A DNA stretch of 64,000 bases, from the NCBI GenBank assembly GCA_037951105.1, contig JBAMJV010004013.1:62001-126000 (forward strand), given 5' to 3'. Of the stretch, positions 26,501 through 33,129 are shown piece by piece. The notes below the pieces were generated by a model. That model searched no databases and was not told the DNA's origin. It saw only the letters and a program-made list of their open reading frames with translations. Within the stretch, counting starts at the first letter, position 1, and every line of letters starts with the position of its first letter. The DNA comes from Echinarachnius parma. Lineage: Eukaryota; Echinodermata; Echinoidea; Clypeasteroida; Echinarachniidae. The position numbers were made by a program, and so were the translations under genes.

Positions 26501-27260
26501 TCAATAAATGACTTAAAGTGAACTTCAATTCTGACAAAATATTTGTTAAATACATGGAAATACAAAATATATCGATAACAAAATATAATAATATGGAGAA
26601 AACTGTGCATTATAAAGCTTTTTATCAATTGTTTTGTTTTTGTTACACCATACACAGGGGAGAACTTAGCTACACAGGTAAACTCAGCCAAATACTTTCC
26701 AAAATACTGCTAGCGCACACTGTACTTGCTTATTTCCGTTGCAACGCAAGAACTATCCGGTGGAAAGTCAATGATTTTGTGGTCCTAATCCCTAACAATT
26801 TGTTCGCTTCAAATGTTTGCATATATGTGGCCCAGTTCTCCCATATGTACAACTTTTTTTGTTTGTTTTGGGTTTTAGTAATGTAGCGAATATTTCACAA
26901 TTTGAACCAAATTAATAAGTACTGTACTGAGCTCCTTACAGAAATGGGGTACTCCGGATCATCGGCAAAGGCTGGTCTCTTTCTGTTCTTCTCCTCAACG
27001 TCTTCCCGGATCATCTCAGACTTTGCGTAGATCTTCTCCATCAGGAGCTTCTTCGTCTCCTTGGACCTACGGTGAGTCATCAGCTTGCTCTTGCTATAAT
27101 CCCGCGAGTTCCGGCTGGAGAGCACGCTGGCCGGTGTGTTGATTGGGGGGAGGCGGGGCTTGCCGTTGACAAGGTGCGAGCCCCCATTCTGTTGCTGCAT
27201 CTGGGTCTGGCCATTCCCGGTCCCGTTGTGGACAGGGCTGTGACCGTTGACTCTGGACAT
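287..27260 (-). CDS. DNAH12: Axonemal inner-arm dynein heavy chain, DNAH12-like (38 coding exons, 3-prime end outside window)
   Basis: This is a motor heavy chain of a single-headed inner dynein arm, which hydrolyses ATP to slide axonemal microtubules in cilia and flagella. Exons read right to left. Every junction has a usable donor and acceptor with consistent phase, giving 7392 nt or 2464 codons. The order is N-terminal tail, linker, AAA1 (GPAGTGKTE), AAA2 (GEPFAGKT), AAA3 (GPTGTGKS) and AAA4 (GVGGSGRQS). The family is about 4000 aa, so stalk, AAA5, AAA6 and the C-terminal domain lie left of base 287. The N-terminal segments ([20 protein letters not shown]) and the AAA2 block ([23 protein letters not shown]) fit DNAH12/DNAH7 better than DNAH3. 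Nearby IL17RD favours DNAH12. All four visible P-loops are intact, so this looks functional. Family is near certain; the exact paralogue is about 70 percent. Confidence 0.93.
1070..1320. mobile_element. Partial MITE of the AAAGNGATCTAGTAACTTT family
   Basis: The sequence matches the right half of the elements at 12639-13011 and 54752-55147 (CTTCAATC.TA.ATATCTTT, GGGAAATT.GAAAA and ACAAGGTATG.GAG motifs). It is truncated on the left and interrupted by the tRNA-half insert. Confidence 0.6.
1122..1193 (-). mobile_element. tRNA-half retrocopy with 14 bp target-site duplication
   Basis: On the minus strand this 72 bp insert reads like a tRNA 3-prime half: an anticodon-arm-like GTCTAGCAATCCGGAG, the T-arm box B GGTTCGAATCC, and an acceptor-like GGAATCCCA, followed by a T/A-rich tail. 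The 14 bp CATAAATATCTTTA flanks it exactly on both sides (1108-1121 and 1194-1207). It sits inside a partial copy of the AAAGGGATCTAGT-type MITE. A 5-prime-truncated tRNA-derived SINE is the main alternative. Confidence 0.75.
1331..1413 (-). pseudogene. Decayed partial copy of the AAA4 P-loop exon
   Basis: This intronic stretch is clearly similar to part of the real exon 1499-1691 (the [18 protein letters not shown] segment) but carries frame-shifting insertions, including an extra T that makes TTT TAA after MAG. It cannot be a working alternative exon. It lies about 170 bp downstream of its source in transcript direction. Confidence 0.75.
2011..2092. repeat. Short TTAACCYGTTCA element
   Basis: About 80 bp from TTTAACCTGTTCACTACGAG to GCAACGGGTTAA, nearly the same as 41151-41226. 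The inverted ends (TTAACC/GGTTAA) suggest a very short MITE. Confidence 0.65.
2937..6468 (-). CDS. DNAH12: Dynein AAA3 exons (7 exons)
   Basis: Exons 6352-6468, 5687-5875, 5202-5350, 4568-4706, 4026-4192, 3481-3673 and 2937-3217. They encode the segment between AAA2 and AAA3 ([30 protein letters not shown]), the AAA3 Walker A loop [28 protein letters not shown], Walker [11 protein letters not shown], the [19 protein letters not shown] block, [20 protein letters not shown], and the [20 protein letters not shown] region with [20 protein letters not shown]3 is the regulatory nucleotide site in the family. Splice phases are consistent throughout. Confidence 0.94.
3301..3385 (-). pseudogene. Decayed partial copy of exon 2937-3217
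   Basis: The segment resembles the [21 protein letters not shown] coding stretch of the neighbouring exon but has an in-frame TGA and indels. It lies in the intron immediately upstream, in transcript order, of the intact exon. Confidence 0.65.
4225..4560. mobile_element. Truncated MITE related to 46953-47379
   Basis: Located in a dynein intron. It shares TTTGAGACTTCAATCATATA, TAAGATTCTTCTGA, TGTCAGATTTTGTCCC and ATCCGAATTTGGATACT motifs with the longer copies. Neither end is preserved. Confidence 0.5.
5111..5196. repeat. Short TTAACCCATTCA element next to a dynein exon
   Basis: An approximately 90 bp repeat (TTAACCCATTCAAGACTACT ... GGGGGACCAGTC) that abuts the donor side of exon 5202-5350. 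It is the inverse orientation of the copy at 43416-43510. Degraded relatives are at about 2770-2830, 24180-24240 and 51123-51170. Confidence 0.65.
6874..9967 (-). CDS. DNAH12: Dynein AAA1 lid and AAA2 exons (5 exons)
   Basis: Exons 9722-9967, 8903-9132, 8246-8429, 7481-7705 and 6874-7056. The first two finish AAA1 ([59 protein letters not shown]). The third carries the AAA2 P-loop GEPFAGKT and [10 protein letters not shown]. The fourth carries [13 protein letters not shown] and the [20 protein letters not shown]alker B block, and the fifth [13 protein letters not shown]2 is a structural, non-hydrolysing site in characterised dyneins; that statement comes from the family, not from this sequence. 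All splice phases agree. The exon at 8246-8429 has an unusual acceptor consisting of a long A-run (AAAAAG) on the coding strand. Confidence 0.94.
7285..7450. repeat. AATC/AACC/GACT tetranucleotide microsatellite
   Basis: Compound imperfect tetranucleotide repeat (CAATCAAT, CGATCAAT, CAGTCAGT, CGACTGAC, CAACCAAC) in a dynein intron. Confidence 0.85.
7937..8085. mobile_element. Short palindromic MITE with CAATTAATTG arms
   Basis: Located in a dynein intron. The arms TGCAATTAATTGCAAGTC and GACTTGCAATTAATTTCAAC flank a core with CCAATCAGATTAGCGCAT. It is the same family as 41349-41500. Confidence 0.65.
9151..9301. repeat. 77 bp tandem duplication
   Basis: Two essentially identical copies (TTAAAATTGTAATTTATCAT unit, period 77) in a dynein intron; recent by identity. 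Confidence 0.9.
10374..10809 (-). CDS. DNAH12: Dynein AAA1 main exon
   Basis: The largest dynein exon in the window (436 nt) encodes the catalytic AAA1 module. It starts at [14 protein letters not shown], carries the Walker A loop [13 protein letters not shown] and Walker [10 protein letters not shown], and ends in the [16 protein letters not shown] sensor segment. AAA1 is the main ATP hydrolysis site of dyneins, and all canonical residues (GK[T/S], DE) are present. It splices in phase from 11233-11362 and into 9722-9967. The base composition is clearly more GC-rich than the flanking introns. Confidence 0.95.
11233..24903 (-). CDS. DNAH12: Dynein tail and linker exons (19 exons)
   Basis: Exons in transcript order: 24714-24903, 24029-24104, 22381-22611, 21712-21835, 21032-21377, 20592-20683, 20134-20312, 19152-19413, 18415-18621, 17670-17791, 17012-17282, 16427-16612, 15700-15900, 14904-15098, 14322-14443, 13923-14085, 13276-13395, 12243-12519 and 11233-11362. 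They encode the N-terminal tail, which binds cargo and light chains, and the linker that swings during the power stroke. Recognisable linker landmarks are [94 protein letters not shown] and QLRYYW. Exon 17012-17282 carries a highly charged Lys/Glu insert, a feature also present in human DNAH12. Introns hold decayed exon copies and MITEs, listed separately. Confidence 0.9.
11396..11592. repeat. About 112 bp tandem duplication
   Basis: TATGCATTTAGAGGGTATTT and TTATTGGCAAACC recur with a period of about 112 in a dynein intron. Confidence 0.75.
11859..11993. mobile_element. Short element with ACAGTCAAACCTG ends
   Basis: A 135 bp element with ACAGTCAAACCTG at the left and CAGGTTTGACTGTA at the right, plus internal CCACCTGTCTATTA. 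It lies in a dynein intron next to a decayed exon copy. Confidence 0.75.
12008..12160 (-). pseudogene. Decayed copy of the 3-prime part of exon 12243-12519 with flanking intron
   Basis: The segment is similar to the [30 protein letters not shown] coding stretch, continuing through a donor-like GTAGG and some intron sequence (AGCCCTATA). Relative to the source exon it has a 1-nt insertion in the TTLGAL region that shifts the frame. It is offset by about 206 bp from the real exon, and because the copy includes intron it arose by DNA duplication rather than retroposition. Confidence 0.8.
12639..13011. mobile_element. MITE-like element, AAAGNGATCTAGTAACTTT ends
   Basis: A 373 bp element in a dynein intron with inverted ends (TTAAAGTGATCTAGTAACTT against AAAGTTACTAAGTCCCTTTA). 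Other copies in this window are at 54752-55147 and 60348-61119. It has no coding capacity. Confidence 0.8.
13735..13850 (-). pseudogene. Copy of exon 13923-14085 with open frame but no donor
   Basis: The copy encodes a readable variant of the source ([20 protein letters not shown] then [13 protein letters not shown]) with no stop codon, yet the base pair after GAAAAG is TT rather than the GT of the real exon. It could not be spliced at the homologous donor. It is the least decayed exon copy in the window. Confidence 0.75.
15178..15290 (-). pseudogene. Decayed copy of exon 14904-15098
   Basis: Similar to the [20 protein letters not shown] segment of the adjacent exon, but the Trp codon after VQAQ is TAG. 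It lies in the intron just upstream of the intact exon, about 190 bp away. Confidence 0.8.
19461..19603 (-). pseudogene. Decayed copy 1 of exon 19152-19413 (5-prime half)
   Basis: The copy includes a good acceptor (TCTCACAG) and encodes [38 protein letters not shown] and SLKG, then reaches ATT TAA. It preserves the reading phase of the real exon but ends in a stop and lacks the rest of the exon. If included it would truncate the dynein. Confidence 0.85.
19716..19816 (-). pseudogene. Decayed copy 2 of exon 19152-19413 (5-prime end)
   Basis: A second copy, again with a good acceptor (TTCCACAG), encodes [19 protein letters not shown] in a frame that is one base off the source exon: 15 rather than 16 nt lie between the acceptor and TTT. 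Splicing from the upstream exon would hit a stop. With copy 1 and the intact exon it makes a three-member local series. Confidence 0.85.
22798..23666. mobile_element. TGGCCCG-bordered repeat element
   Basis: It is bordered by GCTCGAAATTAAC...TGGCCCGGTCGGGCCAGTAA and the inverse ACTGGCCC...GGGCC...GCTAATTTCGAGGG. The inner part has a facing A-run and T-run (23512-23569). It lies in a dynein intron. Related copies are at 24318-24652 and 57253-57524. Confidence 0.75.
24233..24300 (-). pseudogene. Decayed copy of exon 24714-24903
   Basis: A short stretch matches the [15 protein letters not shown] coding segment but has TAG in place of the Arg codon (QDYI stop DLLQEVQGA). It lies about 500 bp downstream in transcript direction, just outside a TGGCCCG-rich repeat element. 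Confidence 0.65.
24318..24652. mobile_element. TGGCCCG-bordered repeat element
   Basis: Begins AGGGCTCGACACTCGCACTG and ends AGTGTGGAGCCCT in inverse, with GGCCCGACCGGGCC-type subterminal motifs. Same family as 22798-23666. Confidence 0.7.
26369..26395 (-). CDS. DNAH12: 27-nt dynein microexon
   Basis: A 27-nt exon encoding MMSKDRMTR sits between the first coding exon and the exon starting QNYQFMKQ. It has an acceptor ending TTTCAG and a strong GTAAGT donor, and it is phase 0 on both sides. It fills a gap otherwise present against the family, where a short Met/Lys-rich stretch lies between the PEYP region and the MKQCVES motif. Because it is exactly nine codons and symmetrical, skipping it would keep the frame. 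Confidence 0.75.
26940..27260 (-). CDS. DNAH12: Dynein heavy chain first coding exon
   Basis: Encodes 107 residues from MSRVNGHSP to DDPEYPIS, ending in phase 0 at a GTAAGG donor. The first part is Gly/Asn/Gln-rich and low-complexity. It is followed by a basic segment ([10 protein letters not shown]) and the conserved DPEYP stretch that precedes the tail in this clade. The ATG at 27258-27260 is preceded directly by a pyrimidine-rich acceptor ending in AG. The start codon therefore probably opens an exon downstream of a noncoding leader exon located further right. An in-frame ATG at 27275 would add five residues if that acceptor is not used. Confidence 0.8.
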
Positions 27261-27454
27261 CTTAGAAGTAAGCATACATGAGCAAAACCAAAATAATAAA
27301 TATTGAATTCTTTTCTGTTACAAAATATAATTTATTCCACCAAGAGGCATAATTAAATAATGACAATAAAACACAGGTTAATTATTAAAAAAATACAAAC
27401 CTATTGAAAATTCATAAATTTCGGAGAGAAAAAAAGAGAAAAGCAGTATGGTAA

Positions 27455-28073
27455 GTGTATGATCAGGCTACCAAATATGGCCCGTGCTGTAATATGGCCC
27501 TCCTGTTTATCAGCAGATTAAGTGCATTAACAAAGATAATTTCGCGCAGTGAACTTCATTTGCTTATCTATTTTCCTTTGTGGTAAGCGCAATAAGACTC
27601 ATCGCGCAAGCAAAAATCATCTTCTGCGCGCTCATACATGTAGTCAAGTGTGTACAAATGAATGGGAATTTTTTTTGCACAGGGGATTAAATAACATGGC
27701 TTCAGAATTGGCTCAGATTTGGCAGATTTGACACGTTTATACAAATGTTGTGGATAAATTATCTTCAGGATTTTAAGAACACTTTGATGGCACTTTCATT
27801 GGAAAAAGTTTATTATTTTTCAAAGAAAACCGACTTTAAAAAGGGGGGCCATATTACGGCACCCTCTTTCAATGTGATTTTTGTGCGCAGTGAAATGCAA
27901 ATCACCATTACGGGACAATTACGATCGCAGTCGGCAGATAAGGTATGGCATCATTTTCATCTTCATTTGAAGTTCATTCTTTACGAATTTTGTGTTTTTT
28001 ACTAACTTAGTTTTTCAGATATCGGTTGTTAAAAATTAGGGGGGCCATATTCGGCCACCGCATCATACTACAC
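27455..28073. mobile_element. MITE-like element with CCAAATATGGCCC ends
   Basis: The left end GTGTATGATCAGGCTACCAA continuing ATATGGCCC is matched in inverse at the right end (GGGCCATATTCGGCCACC then GCATCATACTACAC). The element lies just upstream of the dynein start. A further GGGTGCCG-containing stretch continues to about 28530. Confidence 0.65.
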
Positions 28074-28892
28074 ATCATTCATCAGCACTGCTTTTTTAAA
28101 CCGGCACCCCGCAAACAATTTGTGTGAGCGTGTGTTGTGAAAAATTGCGCATCTGATATTGCGCGCTGAACTTAGAAACTGCACAGGCTGAAGTTTTGAG
28201 GAGAAATGATGCGTAGATCATCCGCTACGAGTAAATTTGTGAAATGTTGCCAACATAATATTGCACTAGAAATTGTGATTTGCGTGCATCAATTGTCAAT
28301 GGAAATAGAGGGGTGCCGGTTTCAATGAACACCGTGATCTCGTGCAGCGAAAAAAAACAACGCGCGAGTTCGAAGACGATATCTCAAAATATGACATATA
28401 AATCGCAAATCTGATAACCGCATCAGAATCTGCACTATTTTCTTGATGTGTGAGTAAAGTTTTATGAAATTTTGATGATTTTTAAAATCTCAAACTGTAG
28501 GGAATATATTAGGGTGCCGATGTGTAGGTCACCCAACCACAGGCTTGGGTCAACAAAAAGTGAAGTTCCTCACTGTATTTTGTAGTGTAAGTGTAAACAA
28601 TAACATTAACAAACGCTTTTTACTTTTAGCCTTAGGTGCATATTTGGGTTTTTGAGATGCTATTAAAAGTAAAATAAATAACATTAGTTTAATTTTACCA
28701 CACAAACAAACACACACACACATTATCTAGCCTACTTGTACGTGGACAAGCGAAAAACCCTCGCACATAATAAACATATCAAAATATACATTTTAAAACT
28801 GCACACAAAAGTTATAAAACTTAAAAGTAAAAATATCTTAGACTTGAATCTTGATCGCTTTAATTTTACATGTCTTAGTCCGGCCAAGCTAA

Positions 28893-29510
28893 CCCAGATA
28901 ACAATGCGACGTTGGCGGAACGTAGTCTATAGTCGGCACCGTCGCGGTTGGAAAAACAACGTTTAGCCAACGTTGGCCTACGGTAAATTACAACCATATT
29001 TTTGCAGTTGGCGAGCTGACGTTAAAACAACGTTAAGCCGACGTTGGCTGTTGACTGTTGGCAAACTGGTCGGCAAATGTACGTTGAAACAACGTTGGGT
29101 GATACTATAGTTAGACGAACAATCATATTTATATGGTCGAAAAGCAAACGTTGGGCCAACGTTTCGCCTACTACGTTGGATATTGGTTGGCTAGTTGACG
29201 TCGTACTAACGTTTGACAAACAATCGCATTACGACGGTAGGCAAGCCAACGTAGGGCCAACATTCACTTATATAGTCGTATGAACGTTGGGGTTTAGTCG
29301 GCTCAATGTTGGCTTGACGTCAGAAATAGCAAAATAAAAGGTTGGGCAAACGTTGGCGCAACATTGGCAATTGACGTTGGCTTATGGGGGTTGGGCCGAC
29401 GAGGGCCCAGCGGCAAGAATGACGTGGGCAAAACGTCACGTTTTGACGTTGGCCCAACATGACCGCCTACATTGGGCCAACGATGGGCCAACGTAGCATT
29501 GTTATCTGGG
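28893..29510. mobile_element. MITE with CCCAGATAACAATGC ends and ACGTTGG repeats
   Basis: A 618 bp element with perfect terminal inverse CCCAGATAACAATGC / GCATTGTTATCTGGG. The interior is filled with many irregular ACGTTGG / CCAACGT heptamers in both orientations. It lies between DNAH12 and IQUB and has no coding capacity. Confidence 0.9.
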
Positions 29511-30224
29511 AAGTTGAAAAACTTTGATCAAGTCGGACGCTCAGTCTCACTCTCAGGCTAATTAATGTCCTGCTGAAGATGAGGCAGTCCGTCAATAAAT
29601 TTAACAAATATCAGACTCAGTGAGATGGTGAGTATGACATTGGCTGTTCTACTGGCATAATGCACTGAAACTGTGATCATATCCACTGCACTGAGTCTGA
29701 GACTGAGCTCATCACTCAGACAGTCAGTCACTCAGTGTGTGTGAAGTTCCAAACTGTTCCAATTCTCGGAGAAGGAGATGAGACGTAGCTAAAAAAAGCA
29801 TTATTCAATGATAACAATGTAGATAACTTACTTTAACAAATCTACCACTCGATGTCTTTCAGTCACAACAATTCCAATTTCCTATCGTCCTGCCACATTT
29901 TGTGTCAATCAATTATAATCTGCTCAAATTCGATGGGCATAATTTCTTCATAACACGGGTTCGAAGGCTTCGTCGGTTGTTAGGGTGAATTCCGGAATCC
30001 CCCGACATTATCCGAAACACGAAGTCTCTTGTCCGAAGTGTTGAGAACATTTCGTTTTGCTATTACGATATGATATTTCTTTTAAATGTATTTGAAAAAT
30101 CACAATTACTGTAAAAATAATTAGGTATTATAAAAACATTTCTTTAAGCAAAAAAAAAGACACAAATAAATGTATAAGGTATCATAAATGTCCTGATTAG
30201 TATTAAAATTGGCCACACTGAAAA

Positions 30225-30550
30225 TGTTGCGCAGCAACGTGACGTCATTCATAACATCCGAGGCCTCGGCTCGCATTTACGTGCATGCATTAGCGGCTTT
30301 TCGCAGCCGCAAGCTACGCGTACGGAACCTACGATCGAGCCACCGGGGACTCGCAGGCGGCGTAGTCCAACACCACACCGTTGTTTCTCACAATTCGCTA
30401 ACAAAGTTTTACGTGCACATCAAACAGCTTGGCCTTGGCACAGTGAAGACGTTAAAAACGGGAAATTATTAAACTTAACGACAGGTAACAAGGAAGGAAA
30501 GGAGAGCGAGTTGAAACAAACCAACGCTGAGAAAGCGGGTAAGAGAACAA
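30225..30550. promoter_or_regulatory. CpG-rich candidate promoter between DNAH12 and IQUB
   Basis: Between the divergent dynein and IQUB genes this is a conspicuously CpG-dense island in AT-rich surroundings. It has a palindromic CRE-type octamer TGACGTCA at 30240-30247 and a possible splice donor (CGACAG then GTAACA) at 30484. The IQUB start-codon exon has an acceptor at 32396, so a noncoding leader exon upstream is expected, and this island is the best candidate. No transcription evidence is available; the assignment is inference. Confidence 0.4.
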
Positions 30551-32396
30551 TTTAGTAAAGATTCCTTGTTTCAGTGTGTTTTTGATATTTAAAAATGTTC
30601 ACATTTTCATTTTCACAAGAAATAAATAGGACCTAGTTACATTTTAACATTCTCAATTCATTAACATTTTTGGGACAATTTGTATGTTCAAATGAAGGAA
30701 AAAAAAAAAATTGCATGAGTTTGTCTGTAACAAAAAGTAGAGCTACATCTGTGTTTTTGTCATCAGAAAGTGAAAAAATCAGAGTGAAGCCGTGGCTGTA
30801 AATCAATAAGTAAATCTTGTTATTTACCCATTTTTTTTTCAGAGGGGGTCAAATAATTAACTCTTGTTAAGTCTTAACAGACTTAAGACTTTGTGACTTG
30901 TCACTTTGTCTTTGACTTTTTGTCTTTTTGTCTTGAAAATCAAGATCGGGTCTTCGGGGAGTGTCCACCCGGGGCCGATGGCGATTAATTCAGATGAATT
31001 CTAAGACTAAGTAGTCTAAGGCAAATAACGCTCTAAAAACTGCAAAAATCATAAATTTCGTCACATTTGTACCACTATTTCCCTAGTACTAGCAGTAGTT
31101 GGCATGCCTAGTAGTTTATTATGCAAAAATAAGCATGCAGTGGCTTTAGATAGGGTTTTGTGTGTGTTAGTGTTAGGTTGTGCATGCATAATAAAGGAAC
31201 AAGCCCACAGAGCACAGCCCACTGTCCCATTCATCGTGTATTCCCATTATATGGCTTCGCCGAGCGCCGGTACAGCAGAAGTGCGCTTGCGCATGAAAAT
31301 TGTATGAATATTTATGAGGCAAGCCCCACGCACACGTGCAGAGCGCTCCACTGTGTGCATGCACAAAAAAGTATGACGATAGCTACTATATCGGAATTGC
31401 AAAACCATGCATAATGCCCATGTAATTGTAAACAGCTTTATCAACACTTGCACACATGAAAATTATGATGAACCGATCGAAAAAAGCATGTAGATTTTCG
31501 AAAAATCATCAACTTTCACAATCAAAATTTGCGAAATAACGAAAACTTACCTTATAAACGGCATCCCGAATAGCTCAAAATCCATTTTGGCGAAAAACGA
31601 CAGGTGAAAAAGACCTTCTTTCACAAGATTTTGTCCAAAGAGAAGCGTATCGAATTTGGTATCAACGTGTAGAATGGGCGTTCAGAAAGCCAATGACGTA
31701 AGCATCGAAATGAATTGTGGGAAGAGAATGCAGCGAAAAGGGTAAGCCCTGTGCTATGTCCAGACCGATACCGCTCCGATACCACATTTTTATGGCATGC
31801 ATAATCGCCCCAGAAGCCAGCCAAGTCTCGTAATGAGATGCGTGCGCACGCGATCAATGACGTCATGCATACATTATCGTTCGCGAAAGGTACCGCTCTC
31901 TGGCTATGTGCAGAGGCTGCCAGAGCTGTGGCGGTAAAGTGTAAAGGCGCTAGCGCTACTGCAGTTTCCTCCACTTTATTCAAACTTGCATCGCTTTAAA
32001 CTCAGCAAAATTGGTTTGTTTTGCTCACTGCACTTTCTTCTTATCCCTGTTGTAAATTCCCCTTCGACTTTACCACCACGTCCTCACACACCATCAAACA
32101 TTATCCTTGACTCGTAAGACTCGTATTGTAAAGTTGTACAAGTAGTCGAGTACATAAACAATGCATGTGTTTGCATACTGATACATGCATCGTTATCTAA
32201 CAAGACATTCCCACACCATGACAAATAGAACGGACGCTGTATTGCTACGCAATTGCATAGACTATGGAGCATCTGTTATTTTTGACATTCAAAGTACTCC
32301 CATCTTTATGGTACAAATTTTGTTCTTGCTTTCTAAAGTTGTTTTATAATGCTATATGAGTGACACTTGCGATTTATGTCTTTATCTATTTCCTAG

Positions 32397-33129
32397 GAAG
32401 CTCTTGGAGTGAATTAAAGAGCGTTATCAACAAGTTCCAACATGTCGGACGAACAAGCTCAAGAGCCAAGTGGTCCGCAGGAAGTGGATCATGCCCAGCA
32501 GACCGACGAGCAGCAGTCAAATGCAGACCAACAACCGGCAGAGCCCGCAGAAACAGCCCCGAATGAGAGCGCAGAAGCGGCACAATCTGAAGAACAGACA
32601 GCTGAAGGTGGTGTGGCCAACGAGGACGGTGGGGAAGGGAATGCGGGAGATGGTGATGAAGGAGTGAAGGAGGCAGAACAGCAGGAAACCGAACAGTCAC
32701 AAGTGGAAGCGGAAGGTGAGGAGAGCAAGGACACTACGGCAGATGGAGCACCGGGTGAAGCGGCCCAGGAAGACATCCCTGCTGCAGACCAGGTGCAAGA
32801 GGAGGGGCAGGACCAGGACCAAGTCCAAGAGCAGGCAGAGGGTGCTGATGAGCAAACGGCTCCGGCCGATGATGCCCCAGCAGCAGGAGAAGCAAATGAC
32901 ACAGAAGAAAACAGTGATCCGCAACAAGAGGGTGGGGAAGCGACTGCAGGCGATGGCACTGCTGACGAAGAAACGGCTCCCCAGGAGGCTGCGGGTGATG
33001 CAGCACCGGACACAGGAGAAGTTGGCATGGCTACAGAAGAAACTGGTGAAATTCACGAGGTGGACCCTCACGCTGTATCCCCTCCCCCTCAACCAGACCT
33101 GGATATGATGGCCAATGCTACTGCGACAG
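32397..33129 (+). CDS. IQUB: IQUB first coding exon, acidic low-complexity N-terminus
   Basis: The ATG is at 32442, and 45 nt of probable 5-prime UTR follow an acceptor (TTTCCTAG) at 32396. The exon encodes about 229 residues dominated by Glu, Gln, Ala and Asp, beginning [14 protein letters not shown] and ending MMANATAT. No stops occur, and the frame joins the ubiquitin-like domain in phase 1. The compositional bias makes this segment likely disordered. Human IQUB also has an acidic N-terminal extension. Confidence 0.85.

Larger units (their letters stand above)
27261..32396. other. Divergent intergenic region
   Basis: About 5.1 kb separates the dynein start codon from the IQUB coding exon. 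I see no conserved coding sequence. It holds two MITE-like elements (27455-28073 and 28893-29510), the CpG-rich block near 30225-30550, GC-rich patches near 29950-30050, and a possible element at about 31743-31920 with weakly inverted ends and a second TGACGTCA at 31858-31865. Noncoding first exons of both genes probably lie here. Confidence 0.6.

Noticed and set aside
31743..31920. MITE in the divergent promoter region with CTATGTCCAG / CTATGTGCAG-type ends
   Set aside because: The inverse match between ends is weak, and I could not set boundaries confidently.
32489..33028. Long open frame on the minus strand opposite IQUB exon 1 (Ser/Ala-rich, 179 codons)
   Set aside because: It is the antisense of the biased Glu/Ala/Gln coding exon, has no family similarity and arises from composition.
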